A DNA stretch of 64,000 bases from a virus. The DNA lies in IMG/VR virus record IMGVR_UViG_3300042549_000858, positions 1 to 64,000 of that record. One strand, 5' to 3'. This document shows, one piece after another, positions 19,583 through 28,654 of the stretch. Position numbers and translations under genes: made by a program. Within the stretch, counting starts at the first letter, position 1, and the number at the start of each line of letters is the position of its first letter. The notes below the pieces were generated by a model. That model searched no databases, was not told the DNA's origin, and worked only from the letters and a program-made list of their open reading frames with translations.

Positions 19583-20629
19583 TTATAACTCTATAGATGC
19601 AACAACATTAGTGGCTAATCCAGTTCCAGCGCCCGTGGCCCAAGACCCCGACAAGTAATAAAAGTTTGTAATTCCTTGAGCAGTCCCAAAAATACTTGGG
19701 GTAATAACGCCAGTTGCACCAGTTTGAATTGTGTAAACAGTATTTGCTACGCCATTGTAAGAAATAGAAACTGTTGGTGATGCTCTCATTGTTACTGGAT
19801 AGGTAACTGTCGCCACTACACCTTGGGTTGAATATGCGACTAAACCGCATTGACCATAATTTATGTAGTACCTTTGGCAAAGTGCTAGTTCCGTGGTGTA
19901 AGGTCTGTAATCAAAACTCGTTGCGGTACTGCCTTTTTCTAGTTGTACGCCTGTGATGTACCAAGTAGCCCCGTTTGTGCCGACTACGCTTGTTGCGCCT
20001 GTTGCGCCAACATAGTTAGAACCTGACCAAGAACCAGCCGTACCGCTAACTGTTGAGCCAACGCCCAAACCAATCCACATATAAATACCAGCGCCATTAG
20101 TCTTCAACCAAGTGCCAGTTGTCTCACCAGCAATAGTTATAGAAATTGTTGTCCAAGTGTTTGCGCTAGAAATTGTGTAGGTGAATGGATAACTTCTGTT
20201 TTGCGCTGAGTTCTGTAATGACCCACCAAATGTTCCAGTAAGACTTGAATAAACTCTAAAAGACAATGTTACAGAAGATGCGGATGCTGTACCCCATGCA
20301 AAGTCTGCCATGTTGTAGCCTTCAATGGCTTGCAACAAAGAAAAGTTTTCGCTTGCACCTACTGTGTAGGCAGAAGAAGAAGTAACACCCAAGTAATTTG
20401 CAAAACCAGCGGGAGGTGTTACAGAACCAGCATTTTGTTGAACTGTATATTTATTGTTTACGCTTGCTTGCGCGTAATATCTATCAAGGGTATAAACACC
20501 ATTACCGCTAACACTAGCCCCCGCATTACGCTGGTCAATCACCATCGCTGAATTTATCAACCTATTTTTAAACCCTGTGTACTGGGCGTTAGTACTCAGC
20601 AGACCTTGGTCAACTTGCGTTAAAGCCAT
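19583..20629 (-). CDS. Tail fibre / receptor-binding protein
   Basis: 348 residues. The N-terminus FKNRLINSAMVIDQRNAGAS and the later VQLEKGSTATSFDYRPY with LALCQRYY are signatures of a widespread phage fibre domain with a jelly-roll carbohydrate-binding fold. The C-terminal about 90 residues (after CQRYYINYG) form a separate beta-rich tip. Probably binds host surface glycans. Neighbours on both sides are other fibre genes. Confidence 0.75.
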   Translation of the reverse strand: MALTQVDQGLLSTNAQYTGFKNRLINSAMVIDQRNAGASVSGNGVYTLDRYYAQASVNNKYTVQQNAGSVTPPAGFANYLGVTSSSAYTVGASENFSLLQAIEGYNMADFAWGTASASSVTLSFRVYSSLTGTFGGSLQNSAQNRSYPFTYTISSANTWTTISITIAGETTGTWLKTNGAGIYMWIGLGVGSTVSGTAGSWSGSNYVGATGATSVVGTNGATWYITGVQLEKGSTATSFDYRPYTTELALCQRYYINYGQCGLVAYSTQGVVATVTYPVTMRASPTVSISYNGVANTVYTIQTGATGVITPSIFGTAQGITNFYYLSGSWATGAGTGLATNVVASIEL

Positions 20630-20638
20630 GTTTGTTCC

Positions 20639-21523
20639 TTATGCAGTGTAAGTGCCTGATGTTGTAAAGGTGTGGATGGTATAGCCGTTGGCTGTTGTAA
20701 TAGTTCCGCCTGTTCCACGTTGTTGACCTTGATAGGCAACAATCACAATACCAGAGCCACCACTACCTACAGCGTTAGGAGAACCTCCTTGTCCGCCACC
20801 ACCTCCGCCAGTATTTGCAGTGCCAGAAGTTGCATCCACAGTTATTGCAGTTTGTGCGCCCCCTTTTCCGCCTCCGCCTAAACCACCTAAACCACCTGCT
20901 GGACTATTTGCACCATTCCAATAACAACCTCCGCCACCGCCACCGCCATAAGCAGTTGGTGTACCAGAAATATCACTAACAATGCCATTACCACCATTAC
21001 CACCTTGAGCCAAATTAGCGGCACCTGCCGAACTACCGTTACCCCCAGCACCGCCACCGCCACCGCCACTTCTAAAATTAACTCCGTCAGAACCGCCTTG
21101 TCCCCCATTGTTGCCTTGGCCTGCTGTTCCCGCACCCCCATATGTAGATTGATTTTGCCCGCTGTAAGACCCAGAACCTCCCCCAGACCCGCCAGACAAA
21201 CCAATTATTAAGGTGCTTGAACCTGTATCAGAACCACCGCCCCCGCCACCACCAGTAGCAGTTAACGAACCAAACACAGAATTTTGCCCAGAACTTCCTT
21301 GTGTAGATGTACTTCCAGCGCCGCCACTTCCTATGGTTACTGTATATGCCGTTCCAGATGTCAGCGCATAAGCAGAATATTGAAGTACTCCGCCCCCACC
21401 ACCTCCACCACCACCGTTATATCTTCCGCCACCGCCACCGCCAGCAACAATTAAAAGACGGGCTAAATACCCGCCAGTAATGCCAGTAGCGCCTAATACC
21501 GATACGTTTACTGCGTTTGTCAT
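20639..21523 (-). CDS. Glycine-rich tail fibre tip protein
   Basis: 294 residues. A hydrophobic strand (LARLLIVAGGGGGGR) leads into long poly-Gly segments separated by short motifs such as YTVTIGSGG. This architecture recalls polyglycine-sandwich receptor-binding tips. The C-terminus ends GYTIHTFTTSGTYTA, shared almost exactly with the fibres at 22673 and 24041, so these three are paralogues. Receptor binding is inferred from that architecture. Confidence 0.65.
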   Translation of the reverse strand: MTNAVNVSVLGATGITGGYLARLLIVAGGGGGGRYNGGGGGGGGGVLQYSAYALTSGTAYTVTIGSGGAGSTSTQGSSGQNSVFGSLTATGGGGGGGSDTGSSTLIIGLSGGSGGGSGSYSGQNQSTYGGAGTAGQGNNGGQGGSDGVNFRSGGGGGGAGGNGSSAGAANLAQGGNGGNGIVSDISGTPTAYGGGGGGGCYWNGANSPAGGLGGLGGGGKGGAQTAITVDATSGTANTGGGGGGQGGSPNAVGSGGSGIVIVAYQGQQRGTGGTITTANGYTIHTFTTSGTYTA

Positions 21524-21684
21524 GCTAGTTGCTCCTCAGTTGGGCGTGGCAATGTCGGGTGTTCCCACTTGGCTATGTAATCGCCTTTGCCGTCAGAGTC
21601 GTTTTGTAGTGTGATTACAGTCATAAAGTCATGGTCTGTAAGTTGTGGGTATAGGGTTTTAATTTTTTCTGGTAATGTCATCAT
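21520..21684 (-). CDS. Small tail-fibre assembly-type protein
   Basis: 54 residues starting MMTLPEKIKTLYPQLTDHDF. The ATG at 21684 overlaps the stop of the fibre gene (ATGA) and follows an AAGGAG site; the frame is open further upstream but that start would lie inside the fibre gene. The TVITLQNDSDGKGDYIAKW segment is a pattern I know from short proteins beside fibres. The stop overlaps the next fibre gene (ATGA). Confidence 0.65.
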   Translation of the reverse strand: MMTLPEKIKTLYPQLTDHDFMTVITLQNDSDGKGDYIAKWEHPTLPRPTEEQLA

Positions 21685-22676
21685 GCGCTCCTTACCATTG
21701 ATGCTTGAAAATAAGAAGCCAAAAGATTGCCTCCTCTTGTCCAAGCGTTTGCGCCAATTGCATATAGTTCAACATAATCCGTTGAACCATTAAAATAGAC
21801 TAAAGTTGCTATTGATGCGCTTGGGCCAGAAGATGTATCTGATTTATAGTTTTGTCCGTATTTAAATGCGGAACCATTTTTATAAACAGCAACCAAAAAA
21901 TATCCGCTAGCAGAATTAGCCGTACTTTCCGCACAGCCGTTTATTTGATAGTATCCCGCAACTGTTGGAGTAAATCGATAGTTTGTTGAAGCGTCATAAT
22001 TGCTATTTGTGTCAAATTCTTCAGTGTTATATTGCATTTTTGTCCAAGTGCCAGCACTAATGCTTTGAGTTGCATTTGGCCCCGCACTGAATGCTGGCCC
22101 ATTACCCGCCACACCTGTACCCAACTTAGCCTGAGTAACAGAAGCATCAGTTAAATACGTAGAGTTAACAGCACCCGCAGTAGCAGGAATAGCATTCAAC
22201 ACCGAACTTACATAGAAGCTCTCTGTGACTACTGAATCGCCTGATGTACAGGCGTTGTTTAGAACTACTGTCGTTCCTGTAGTGGCTGTGTAGTCTGTAG
22301 ATACAAGGCGTACTCCGTTTCTATACACATCAATGTAGCCAACGGTATAAGAAGGCACACTGAATGATGTCTGCCCCGCTGTCGCTGTGAAGTTCGTTAC
22401 TGTTCTGTAGGCTGTAGTCGTTACTCCGCTGGCTGGGATGCCAAGGTATCTGACGCTGATGTTTGAAGTACCGCTTGGTGGCGCAGCAGAGAAGGTCAGG
22501 GTTGTGCCTGATACAGAATAGGTTGATGGGTCTTGGAGTACACCAGTAACCGCTACGATGATTGAAGACGTGTTGGCAGGAGCCACCGTCATGGTGAACG
22601 CTGTTTGTGAGCCTGTCCCTGAGAACGTATCGGTCAGGAAGGCTATTGAGATGGGGCTATTGCCTATGTAACTCAT
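21681..22676 (-). CDS. Tail fibre with C1q/TNF-like C-terminal domain
   Basis: 331 residues. The N-terminal about 180 residues contain two similar fibre-type modules (DTFSGTGSQTAFTMTVAP; TNFTATAGQTSFSVPSY). From about residue 195 the pattern AFSAGPNATQSISAGTWTKM, then YRFTPTVAGYYQINGC and LVAVYKNGS, matches C1q-like jelly-roll domains, which form trimers and bind ligands. Probably a trimeric receptor-binding fibre. Translationally coupled on both sides. Confidence 0.7.
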   Translation of the reverse strand: MSYIGNSPISIAFLTDTFSGTGSQTAFTMTVAPANTSSIIVAVTGVLQDPSTYSVSGTTLTFSAAPPSGTSNISVRYLGIPASGVTTTAYRTVTNFTATAGQTSFSVPSYTVGYIDVYRNGVRLVSTDYTATTGTTVVLNNACTSGDSVVTESFYVSSVLNAIPATAGAVNSTYLTDASVTQAKLGTGVAGNGPAFSAGPNATQSISAGTWTKMQYNTEEFDTNSNYDASTNYRFTPTVAGYYQINGCAESTANSASGYFLVAVYKNGSAFKYGQNYKSDTSSGPSASIATLVYFNGSTDYVELYAIGANAWTRGGNLLASYFQASMVRSA

Positions 22677-23674
22677 GCTGTGTATGTCCCGCTTGATGTA
22701 AAGGTGTGGATGGTATTTCCACCGCTTGAAGTTACTGTTCCGCCTGTTCCGCGTTGTACTCCAGCGTAAGAAATAATTACAACTCCTGAACCGCCACTAC
22801 CACCAGTTCTTCCATTACCAGAACCACCGCCACCTCCTCCTGTATTAGCCGTTCCAGCCGTGCCATTTCCAGCATTATTTCCGCCAGCACCGCCACCACC
22901 TGTGCCACCAGCAGCGCCAGCAGCGCCTACATATGCGCCTCCACCACCGCCCCCAGCGTAATAAACAGATGAGCCAGAAATAGAATTTGCTGACCCAATA
23001 CCACCTGCTGTCGGTGCAGCGCTAGATGCTGTGGCTGCTGCGGCTCCTGCGCCTCCACCACCGCCAACACCATACGGGCTTGATATAAATCCACCATTAC
23101 CCCCGCCAGCATTACCCTGTCCAGAAGTTCCTGAACCGCCAGCATTTGTTGCTCCAGCGTCTGCGGCTGCTCCCCCACCAGAACCACCACTTAAACCGGG
23201 TTGAGTTGTTCCTCCACCCGGACCTGTTGTTCCGCCACCGCCGCCACCAACTGCTCCCGTAGAACCGTTAACCAACGAGCCAAAAGTTGAATTCGTCCCG
23301 CTTGAACGCGTTCCGCTATCACAAGCACTTCCAGTACCACCAGCCCCTACAGTAATCGTATATGCAGTTGAAGTGTTTACTGACGTAGTAGAAGATAAAT
23401 ATCCGCCAGCGCCCCCGCCCCCAGAGCAGCCTGCACCGCCGCCAGCAACAACAAGATAAGTTACGGTATAACTAGCAGCGCTAGAAAAAGCAATCCAAGA
23501 AGATGTTGTGCTGCTATACCACTCCAGTTGGTTTAGTGTGGTATTTAAACCGTATTGACCATTAGACGGAGAAGCGGGTCGCCCAGCAGTAGTCCAAGAA
23601 GCGGTAATATTTCCACTTGATGGTGAAGTTAACGGATTGGTTAACCCGTTTGTACCTATAGTGCTGATTGGCAT
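22673..23674 (-). CDS. Glycine-rich tail fibre protein
   Basis: 333 residues. The N-terminal module (GRPASPSNGQYGLNTTLNQ, then LEWYSSTTSSW) is common in phage fibres. A strand (YLVVAGGGAG) then leads into a Gly-rich tip with repeated GGGGG blocks. It ends GNTIHTFTSSGTYTA, the same tail as its two paralogues. The start overlaps nothing upstream; the end overlaps the C1q-type fibre gene by 4 bases. Confidence 0.65.
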   Translation of the reverse strand: MPISTIGTNGLTNPLTSPSSGNITASWTTAGRPASPSNGQYGLNTTLNQLEWYSSTTSSWIAFSSAASYTVTYLVVAGGGAGCSGGGGAGGYLSSTTSVNTSTAYTITVGAGGTGSACDSGTRSSGTNSTFGSLVNGSTGAVGGGGGGTTGPGGGTTQPGLSGGSGGGAAADAGATNAGGSGTSGQGNAGGGNGGFISSPYGVGGGGGAGAAAATASSAAPTAGGIGSANSISGSSVYYAGGGGGGAYVGAAGAAGGTGGGGAGGNNAGNGTAGTANTGGGGGGSGNGRTGGSGGSGVVIISYAGVQRGTGGTVTSSGGNTIHTFTSSGTYTA

Positions 23675-23675
23675 A

Positions 23676-24029
23676 TTAAGCCCTTGTTATTTCTTTCCAA
23701 GACGTAGTTGTCTCGTCCCACTCGTAGAACTTGTCGTCTGTTGGCATCGGTGTTGGTGCGCCCCATAGACAAGTCTCATCGTTCAATACCCAAGATGGAT
23801 AAGGCTTTGGTGAGATGAATGCGTCTTTTGTGCGGTCGTATGAATAGCCAATACCAGCGTAGTTCTTACGCAGTGGAGTACCGCCATTACGATGCTGACC
23901 ACCATATGTGTTGTACGAAGTCTGAATCCACTCACCGGGACTTGAGTCCACAAATGTTTGAAAGAACTCAGGTTCAGCAACGATAACTTGTGTAACGATG
24001 CCGTCTACTACTTTTGCAAAATGTGACAT
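23676..24029 (-). CDS. Conserved small tail protein
   Basis: 117 residues. The core KNYAGIGYSYDRTKDAFISP followed by KPYPSWVLNDETCLW is a signature of a protein that is very common in cyanophages and other aquatic phages, usually encoded beside tail-fibre genes. The N-terminal segment (FAKVVDGIVTQVIVAE) is a beta hairpin. The exact role is unknown; a structural or fibre-related role is inferred. Confidence 0.7.
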   Translation of the reverse strand: MSHFAKVVDGIVTQVIVAEPEFFQTFVDSSPGEWIQTSYNTYGGQHRNGGTPLRKNYAGIGYSYDRTKDAFISPKPYPSWVLNDETCLWGAPTPMPTDDKFYEWDETTTSWKEITRA

Positions 24030-24040
24030 GTGTTTTTCCT

Positions 24041-25243
24041 TTATGCTGTGTAAGTGCCAGAAGATGTGTAAGTCAAGATGGTATTACTACCAGAGGTTGT
24101 AACTGTTGGTGAGCCTGTTGTAGTGCTTGAGTAGTTTGCTGTTGGAATGGACAAAATGACCACGCCAGAACCACCTGCACCACCAGCCCTGTTAGAAACG
24201 TCTGCTTGAATAGAACCGCCTCCACCTCCACCTCCAGTATTAGCAGTTCCAGCAGTTCCACTATTGTCAGTACCGCCTGTTCCACCACCACCTCCACCAC
24301 CTGAGCCGCCAGAGCCAGCAGTTCCACCGTTATATGTTCCACCACCACCGCCACCAGAATAGGTTACAGAAGAACCCGTAATTGAAGAAGCAGTACCAGC
24401 ACCGCCAGCACCACCAGTAGTTGTTGTTCCCGCCGTTCCTACAGCAGATGCACCGCCGCCGCCACCTCCACCATAGTTAGGCCCCGTGCTTGCACCACTT
24501 CCACCAGCACTTCCTTGTCCAGATGTTCCTGCACCGCCGGAGCCACCAGAGCCACCACCACCAGAACCTCCTGCTATACCAGACCCATTACCATCTCCAG
24601 CCGCACCGCCTCCACCTGTTGCAGTAATAGAGTTAAATACTGAGTTACTGCCGCTCGTTCCAACTACACCGCCACCACCTGTTCCAACTCCTCCAGCACC
24701 GCCAGAACCAACTGTGATGGTATAACTTGTTCCTTTTAGTAAAGTCGATGTGTTAGTTAGTAAACCGCCAGCACCGCCACCGCCGCCTCGTCTACCACCG
24801 CCACCGCCACCGCCAGCAACTATTAAATAACTAACGGCATAGATAGGCGCTGTTGTCCAAGTAGGAGCGGAGCCAGAACCAGCAGAAGTTAAATATTGTC
24901 CAGATGTACCAGCAGAACCAGTAAGAGTTAAACCCGTAGTTATGTTTGGCGATACTAGTACAGCGCCTTGGCTTGGAGCCATTACCTGAGTTATCGGGCT
25001 TGTGTAATAAACATAAATGTTGTTAGTGCCGCTCAACGGAGCAGAAGTAAATGTGATGGTGTTGCTGCTTACTGTGTATGCTGAACTGGGATTCTGGGCT
25101 ACGTTATCAATCGTAACTTGGACTTGAGCCACAGATGCGACTGGGCGAGACAGCGTGAATGCCGTGGTTGACCCGTTACCACTGAAATAATCAATGGCTG
25201 GTGTGAAAGCCTGCGTGGTGTTGGTGTTTCCTATGAAAGCCAT
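24041..25243 (-). CDS. Glycine-rich tail fibre protein with N-terminal fibre module
   Basis: 400 residues. Residues about 14-95 form a fibre module (YFSGNGSTTAFTLSRPV ... TNNIYVYYTSPI) like those in the C1q-type fibre. A strand (VSYLIVAGGGGGGGRR) precedes a long Gly-rich tip, ending SNTILTYTSSGTYTA. It is the longest of three paralogous Gly-rich fibres. Probably binds receptors; the Gly-rich tips differ most between the paralogues. Confidence 0.65.
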   Translation of the reverse strand: MAFIGNTNTTQAFTPAIDYFSGNGSTTAFTLSRPVASVAQVQVTIDNVAQNPSSAYTVSSNTITFTSAPLSGTNNIYVYYTSPITQVMAPSQGAVLVSPNITTGLTLTGSAGTSGQYLTSAGSGSAPTWTTAPIYAVSYLIVAGGGGGGGRRGGGGGAGGLLTNTSTLLKGTSYTITVGSGGAGGVGTGGGGVVGTSGSNSVFNSITATGGGGAAGDGNGSGIAGGSGGGGSGGSGGAGTSGQGSAGGSGASTGPNYGGGGGGGASAVGTAGTTTTGGAGGAGTASSITGSSVTYSGGGGGGTYNGGTAGSGGSGGGGGGGTGGTDNSGTAGTANTGGGGGGGSIQADVSNRAGGAGGSGVVILSIPTANYSSTTTGSPTVTTSGSNTILTYTSSGTYTA

Positions 25244-25244
25244 G

Positions 25245-25571
25245 TTATGCCGCCAATAAGACAGAGACCACTACATCAGCCGATGTTGCCGCGCTTGATA
25301 CAACCTTCAGCGCATCAGACGCAATCAGCACAATCCTGTTACCTTGAATCACCTCTAGCGAACCACCCACGGGGACAGTAGCAGTCTTAACCAAGTAGTA
25401 GTCCACCGCAGAACGGGTGAAGTACACATCACAGGTGATAGGGGAAGTTGTTGTGTTAGCCACCACCAGACTGGCTACAGCCGCCGTAGTAGCAGAAGCC
25501 ACTGTCGTTAGGGTAGAAGCAGATGTGCCAACATTCTTGGCTACGTAGGAGGTATTGGTATAAGTTGCCAT
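25245..25571 (-). CDS. Small beta-rich virion protein
   Basis: 108 residues of alternating strands (TLTTVASATTAAVASLVVA; DVYFTRSAVDYYLVKT; VPVGGSLEVIQGNRIVL), like small phage tail or decoration subunits with an immunoglobulin-like or jelly-roll fold. No catalytic or export signal. It lies between two fibre genes with gaps of one base, so it is probably a fibre-base or tail component. Confidence 0.5.
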   Translation of the reverse strand: MATYTNTSYVAKNVGTSASTLTTVASATTAAVASLVVANTTTSPITCDVYFTRSAVDYYLVKTATVPVGGSLEVIQGNRIVLIASDALKVVSSAATSADVVVSVLLAA

Positions 25572-25572
25572 A

Positions 25573-26616
25573 TCAGCCCATCATAAAAGAGAGAAAGTAC
25601 GCTTGGTCTGCTGTAGCCGCATTGTTAACAGCCCATGTTGGAGTCGTACCATTTGAAGTTAATATGTATGTGTTAGCGCCGATGCCCAACTTAGACAACG
25701 CAGTGCCAGAAACGTAGTAAACCATGTCACCAGCGGTATAACTTGTCAGACCTGTACCGCCATAGTTACTAGCAATAGTCCCGCCTTGCCATGTACCGTT
25801 ACTGATGACCGTAGTGCCAAGGTTAAGAGCGTTAGTGCCCCAAGTCACATTCTCAGGAAGAAACCCGTGTACGTCCCATGTACCTGCAACCGTGCCGTTG
25901 GACAGCAATACAAGTTCAGCCGCACCACCAGATGTAATCGTTCCAATAGCGCCAGTGGCGTAGTCTTGGAGAGTCAGTGTTCCAGTTGCGTTGTTGTTGA
26001 ACACAAACGCCACACCTGTAGTCAGGGTAGTCGCATCGGGCATCGTATAGGTCTGGTTGCCCGTGCCGTTCAATGTCTGTGAGTAACTAGATGCCGCTGT
26101 CAGGGCTGTTGTACCGCCTGCCGCTGATACCGCTGTGTTGGATTGGTTTAAACGGTTTACTGCTACGTTCTGGTTGGCATCTCTCAGCATTACCGAGTTA
26201 GCACCACTTGACGAAGTCACGCCTGTGCCACCATAAGCCACGCCTACAGTTGTACCTTGCCAAGTACCAGAAGACACAGTACCCAACGCACTTACGTTAT
26301 CAGATGCGTCTAGGTTTACAGACTTCTCAGATGGATAGGTTACAAAGACATTGACTGTGCCACTGAATGTGACCGCTGTTCCAGAGTTACTGGAAGACAG
26401 AATGGTTGTTCGTGTAAGAGTCGGGCCAGTAGTTGAGTAAGTGCCAACACCAACTTCCCAGTTGCCAGTAGCATCAAAGGAAGAGTAGTACGTCGTATTC
26501 CCGTTGCCAACGACAGCAAAGGTTTGAAAGCCCGTGACAGAGCCCGATAAGGTAAAACTTACCGTGGTGTTGGCTGTGCCAGTCTGTTGTACCCGGTCAT
26601 TAAGGGCTAGAGCCAT
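25573..26616 (-). CDS. Tail fibre protein
   Basis: 347 residues. The N-terminus ALALNDRVQQTGTANTTVSF, then SGSVTGFQTFAVV and FVTYPSEKSVNLDASDNV, is a frequent phage fibre attachment module. The middle has repeated GTWQGTTVGVAYGGTGVTS and GTWQGGTIASNYGGTGLTS units typical of fibre shafts. The C-terminus is short and ends with hydrophobic residues. It is the first fibre gene of the cluster in transcription order, possibly the one anchored to the tail. Confidence 0.65.
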   Translation of the reverse strand: MALALNDRVQQTGTANTTVSFTLSGSVTGFQTFAVVGNGNTTYYSSFDATGNWEVGVGTYSTTGPTLTRTTILSSSNSGTAVTFSGTVNVFVTYPSEKSVNLDASDNVSALGTVSSGTWQGTTVGVAYGGTGVTSSSGANSVMLRDANQNVAVNRLNQSNTAVSAAGGTTALTAASSYSQTLNGTGNQTYTMPDATTLTTGVAFVFNNNATGTLTLQDYATGAIGTITSGGAAELVLLSNGTVAGTWDVHGFLPENVTWGTNALNLGTTVISNGTWQGGTIASNYGGTGLTSYTAGDMVYYVSGTALSKLGIGANTYILTSNGTTPTWAVNNAATADQAYFLSFMMG

Positions 26617-26626
26617 TTAAGACTCC

Positions 26627-27226
26627 TTAAGAAGTCGCAGTAGTCGAATAGGTAACAGTTACGGTATCGCCAGAAGTAACAGTCTTGGCAGTGCTGAAGT
26701 TGCCTTCTGAGTACAAAGTACCCGCAGTGCTAGAGATTGTGCTGACTGCGCCAGTACCTGTCACCAAGAAACATCCATACACAGTAGCAGAACCTGTCAT
26801 TGTGTAGGTGATAGCCGTAGCTGTTGACGTAGTGACGTTTGATGGAGTCGTGCCAGATGAACTAGCCGCTGCAAATACTGCCGTACCGCGAACTGCTGAA
26901 CCGCCCACAGTGTAGGTAGTCAACTCAGTCCATGTCTTAGAAGTCATGGTGTCTGCGGCTGCATACGTGGTGCTGTTGTTAATCAGACCTAAGAATGGGC
27001 CAACTGTGGTGTATGTACCAGATGTGCGGAGCAGTGTGTTTAGCAACAACTCTTTACCAACGGCTACGACCAAGTTAGGAAACTCATCTTCCCACTTGAG
27101 GTTGCCTTCAGCGTCGCGGCAGACAACATGGTACTGACCATCAATGCCCATACCTTCTGGGATGGATGCGTTTGCTTGCAGTGTGGCTACGGCGTTATCG
27201 CCAAAACCGGATTGTTCTTTGTGCAT
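26627..27226 (-). CDS. Virion structural protein
   Basis: 199 residues. The N-terminal part has HVVCRDAEGNLKWEDEF and the helix NLVVAVGKELLLNTLL, followed by a beta-rich, Thr/Ser-rich body. This N-terminal arrangement recurs in aquatic phage structural proteins near head-tail and fibre genes. No enzymatic motif. Probably a tail or decoration component. Confidence 0.5.
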   Translation of the reverse strand: MHKEQSGFGDNAVATLQANASIPEGMGIDGQYHVVCRDAEGNLKWEDEFPNLVVAVGKELLLNTLLRTSGTYTTVGPFLGLINNSTTYAAADTMTSKTWTELTTYTVGGSAVRGTAVFAAASSSGTTPSNVTTSTATAITYTMTGSATVYGCFLVTGTGAVSTISSTAGTLYSEGNFSTAKTVTSGDTVTVTYSTTATS

Positions 27227-27234
27227 ATGTGCTC

Positions 27235-27672
27235 CTATGAGAGTCGGATGATTGCAGACGTATTAGTGACTGCTGGGAATTGTACGGTGAATGTGTTAGT
27301 TGAGGTCTTATCTGAACCAAAATCTAGTACACAAACCGCTGGGTTAGTCGTGCCATTTGCCAAGTAAATCAACGCACCTCTTGCAGTGATTGCGCCAGTC
27401 CATGCTGCGTTTGTAAAAGATATATAGGCTGTAGAACCAGAGTTACCAGTAGTTGGAACTTGGGAGATAGCCAGAACCTGTCCACCTGCCGCGTAGTTAC
27501 CACCAGATGCTTCACCCGTGCTTGTGTAAGCAGTTGTGTCTTGGTTTAGTGTGGCTGCGTTGGTATACAGAGCAATCTTGAAAGTCTGAGTTGTACCCGT
27601 ACCAAAATCAAACGTGCCATCAAGCAAGCCAACTAAGAACGTATTGGTTGTCCAGTTACCTGTGAACGCCAT
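27235..27672 (-). CDS. Virion structural protein (tail or decoration type)
   Basis: 145 residues, beta-rich. The pattern FLVGLLDGTFDFGTGTTQTF followed by KIALYTNAATLNQDTTAYT, and ALIYLANGTTNPAVCVLDFG, is common among phage proteins located between adaptor and fibre genes. It overlaps the upstream adaptor gene by one base. A structural role is inferred from the fold pattern and position. Confidence 0.55.
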   Translation of the reverse strand: MAFTGNWTTNTFLVGLLDGTFDFGTGTTQTFKIALYTNAATLNQDTTAYTSTGEASGGNYAAGGQVLAISQVPTTGNSGSTAYISFTNAAWTGAITARGALIYLANGTTNPAVCVLDFGSDKTSTNTFTVQFPAVTNTSAIIRLS

Positions 27673-28397
27673 TATCTAATCCCCGTATTTTGTGGTAGGG
27701 GTGCTTCACGGTATTGCCCAGAGCGATAAGCATCGCTACGCTCCAGACCATCACCAAGGCGTTTAGCCAAACCAAGCGCTTCTTTGTACTTGAGTTCATA
27801 AAACGCCATAATGTCTGCCTCGCCCTTCATGTAGGTATACGCCTCAACTAGCGAGCCATACAAAAGGACTGTGTCAAAGTTATCGCCCAGCCAAGTCTGA
27901 CCAGAGGCCGTGACGGTAATTGACTCTGGGTAATAGTAATAATGCAACTCTACAGAGTAAGACGCATCTGGTGTTGGGCCAACAATGAATGAGAGTTCAT
28001 TGGTAATTGTGCTGGTGTTAACAGTTGGACCAAACAACGCGTAGTATTTTGGGATACCTGTATCCGAAGTTGGGTTTGGATACGCCTGACGGATGAAGTT
28101 CACATCCTTGTTTAGTAAATACTCATACGCGCCAGTAGCATCAATCACAGCCAAAGAATAAGTAGACAAGAAGTCTGTAGGGCAAGACAAATACTTATTA
28201 GCAGATGTAACAGACCCCGTCACGTTCTTACGCAACGACGGAAACTGAACAGAGTTGTATATACGCTGTTCAGCCTGAGTAATAAAGCGATTGATCTGAG
28301 TCGTTGAAGACACAGTACTCCCATCCGCCAAAGTGGTAGACGGAAACGTATTTTCTGTATACGTTTGAATCGCTGTTATTAGTTCCGTGTAGGTCAC
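27672..28397 (-). CDS. Head-tail adaptor-type protein
   Basis: 241 residues with GTG start at 28397, chosen because it overlaps the upstream stop (GTGA) and has AGAGGA about 8 bases upstream; another GTG lies 18 bases earlier. The opening TYTELITAIQTYTENTFPS and the later INRFITQAEQRIYNSVQFPS are signatures of phage adaptor proteins that join portal and tail. The C-terminal helices (LLYGSLVEAYTYMKGEADIM; FYELKYKEALGLAKRLGD) fit that fold. Confidence 0.65.
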   Translation of the reverse strand: MTYTELITAIQTYTENTFPSTTLADGSTVSSTTQINRFITQAEQRIYNSVQFPSLRKNVTGSVTSANKYLSCPTDFLSTYSLAVIDATGAYEYLLNKDVNFIRQAYPNPTSDTGIPKYYALFGPTVNTSTITNELSFIVGPTPDASYSVELHYYYYPESITVTASGQTWLGDNFDTVLLYGSLVEAYTYMKGEADIMAFYELKYKEALGLAKRLGDGLERSDAYRSGQYREAPLPQNTGIR

Positions 28398-28654
28398 GCC
28401 ATCGGTCCTCTGCACATAACGCCCTTAGTAGCCGCGCCAGCACCACGCATCTTGATGCCGGTAGTTTTGACGTTATCAGCGGCTGGATCACCAGCGCTTA
28501 CTCGTTGTGCAACTGTGTATGGGTTTACACTTTTAGCAGACAAAGTATTTGGGTCTACAACGTTTGCTTTTTTATTAGCTTCGCCATGTGGCTGGGCGTA
28601 GAAGGCACCATCACCAACTTCTTTACCCATTATTTTTTTACTAAAAGTAGCCAT
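28394..28654 (-). CDS. Small basic phage protein
   Basis: 86 residues. The N-terminus is MATFSKKIMGKEVGDGAFYA; Lys, Ala and Gly are frequent; the C-terminus is Gly/Met-rich (GIKMRGAGAATKGVMCRGP). Such proteins sit between head-tail genes in aquatic phages. The ATG overlaps the stop of the preceding small gene by one base (TAATG), and the stop overlaps the adaptor GTG start. Function unknown. Confidence 0.55.
   Translation of the reverse strand: MATFSKKIMGKEVGDGAFYAQPHGEANKKANVVDPNTLSAKSVNPYTVAQRVSAGDPAADNVKTTGIKMRGAGAATKGVMCRGPMA

Noticed and set aside
20639-25243. Repetitive GGA/GGT/CCA tracts that look like a repeat array
   Set aside because: They are codon repeats of the Gly-rich fibre genes, with no constant repeat-spacer pattern, so this is not a CRISPR array.
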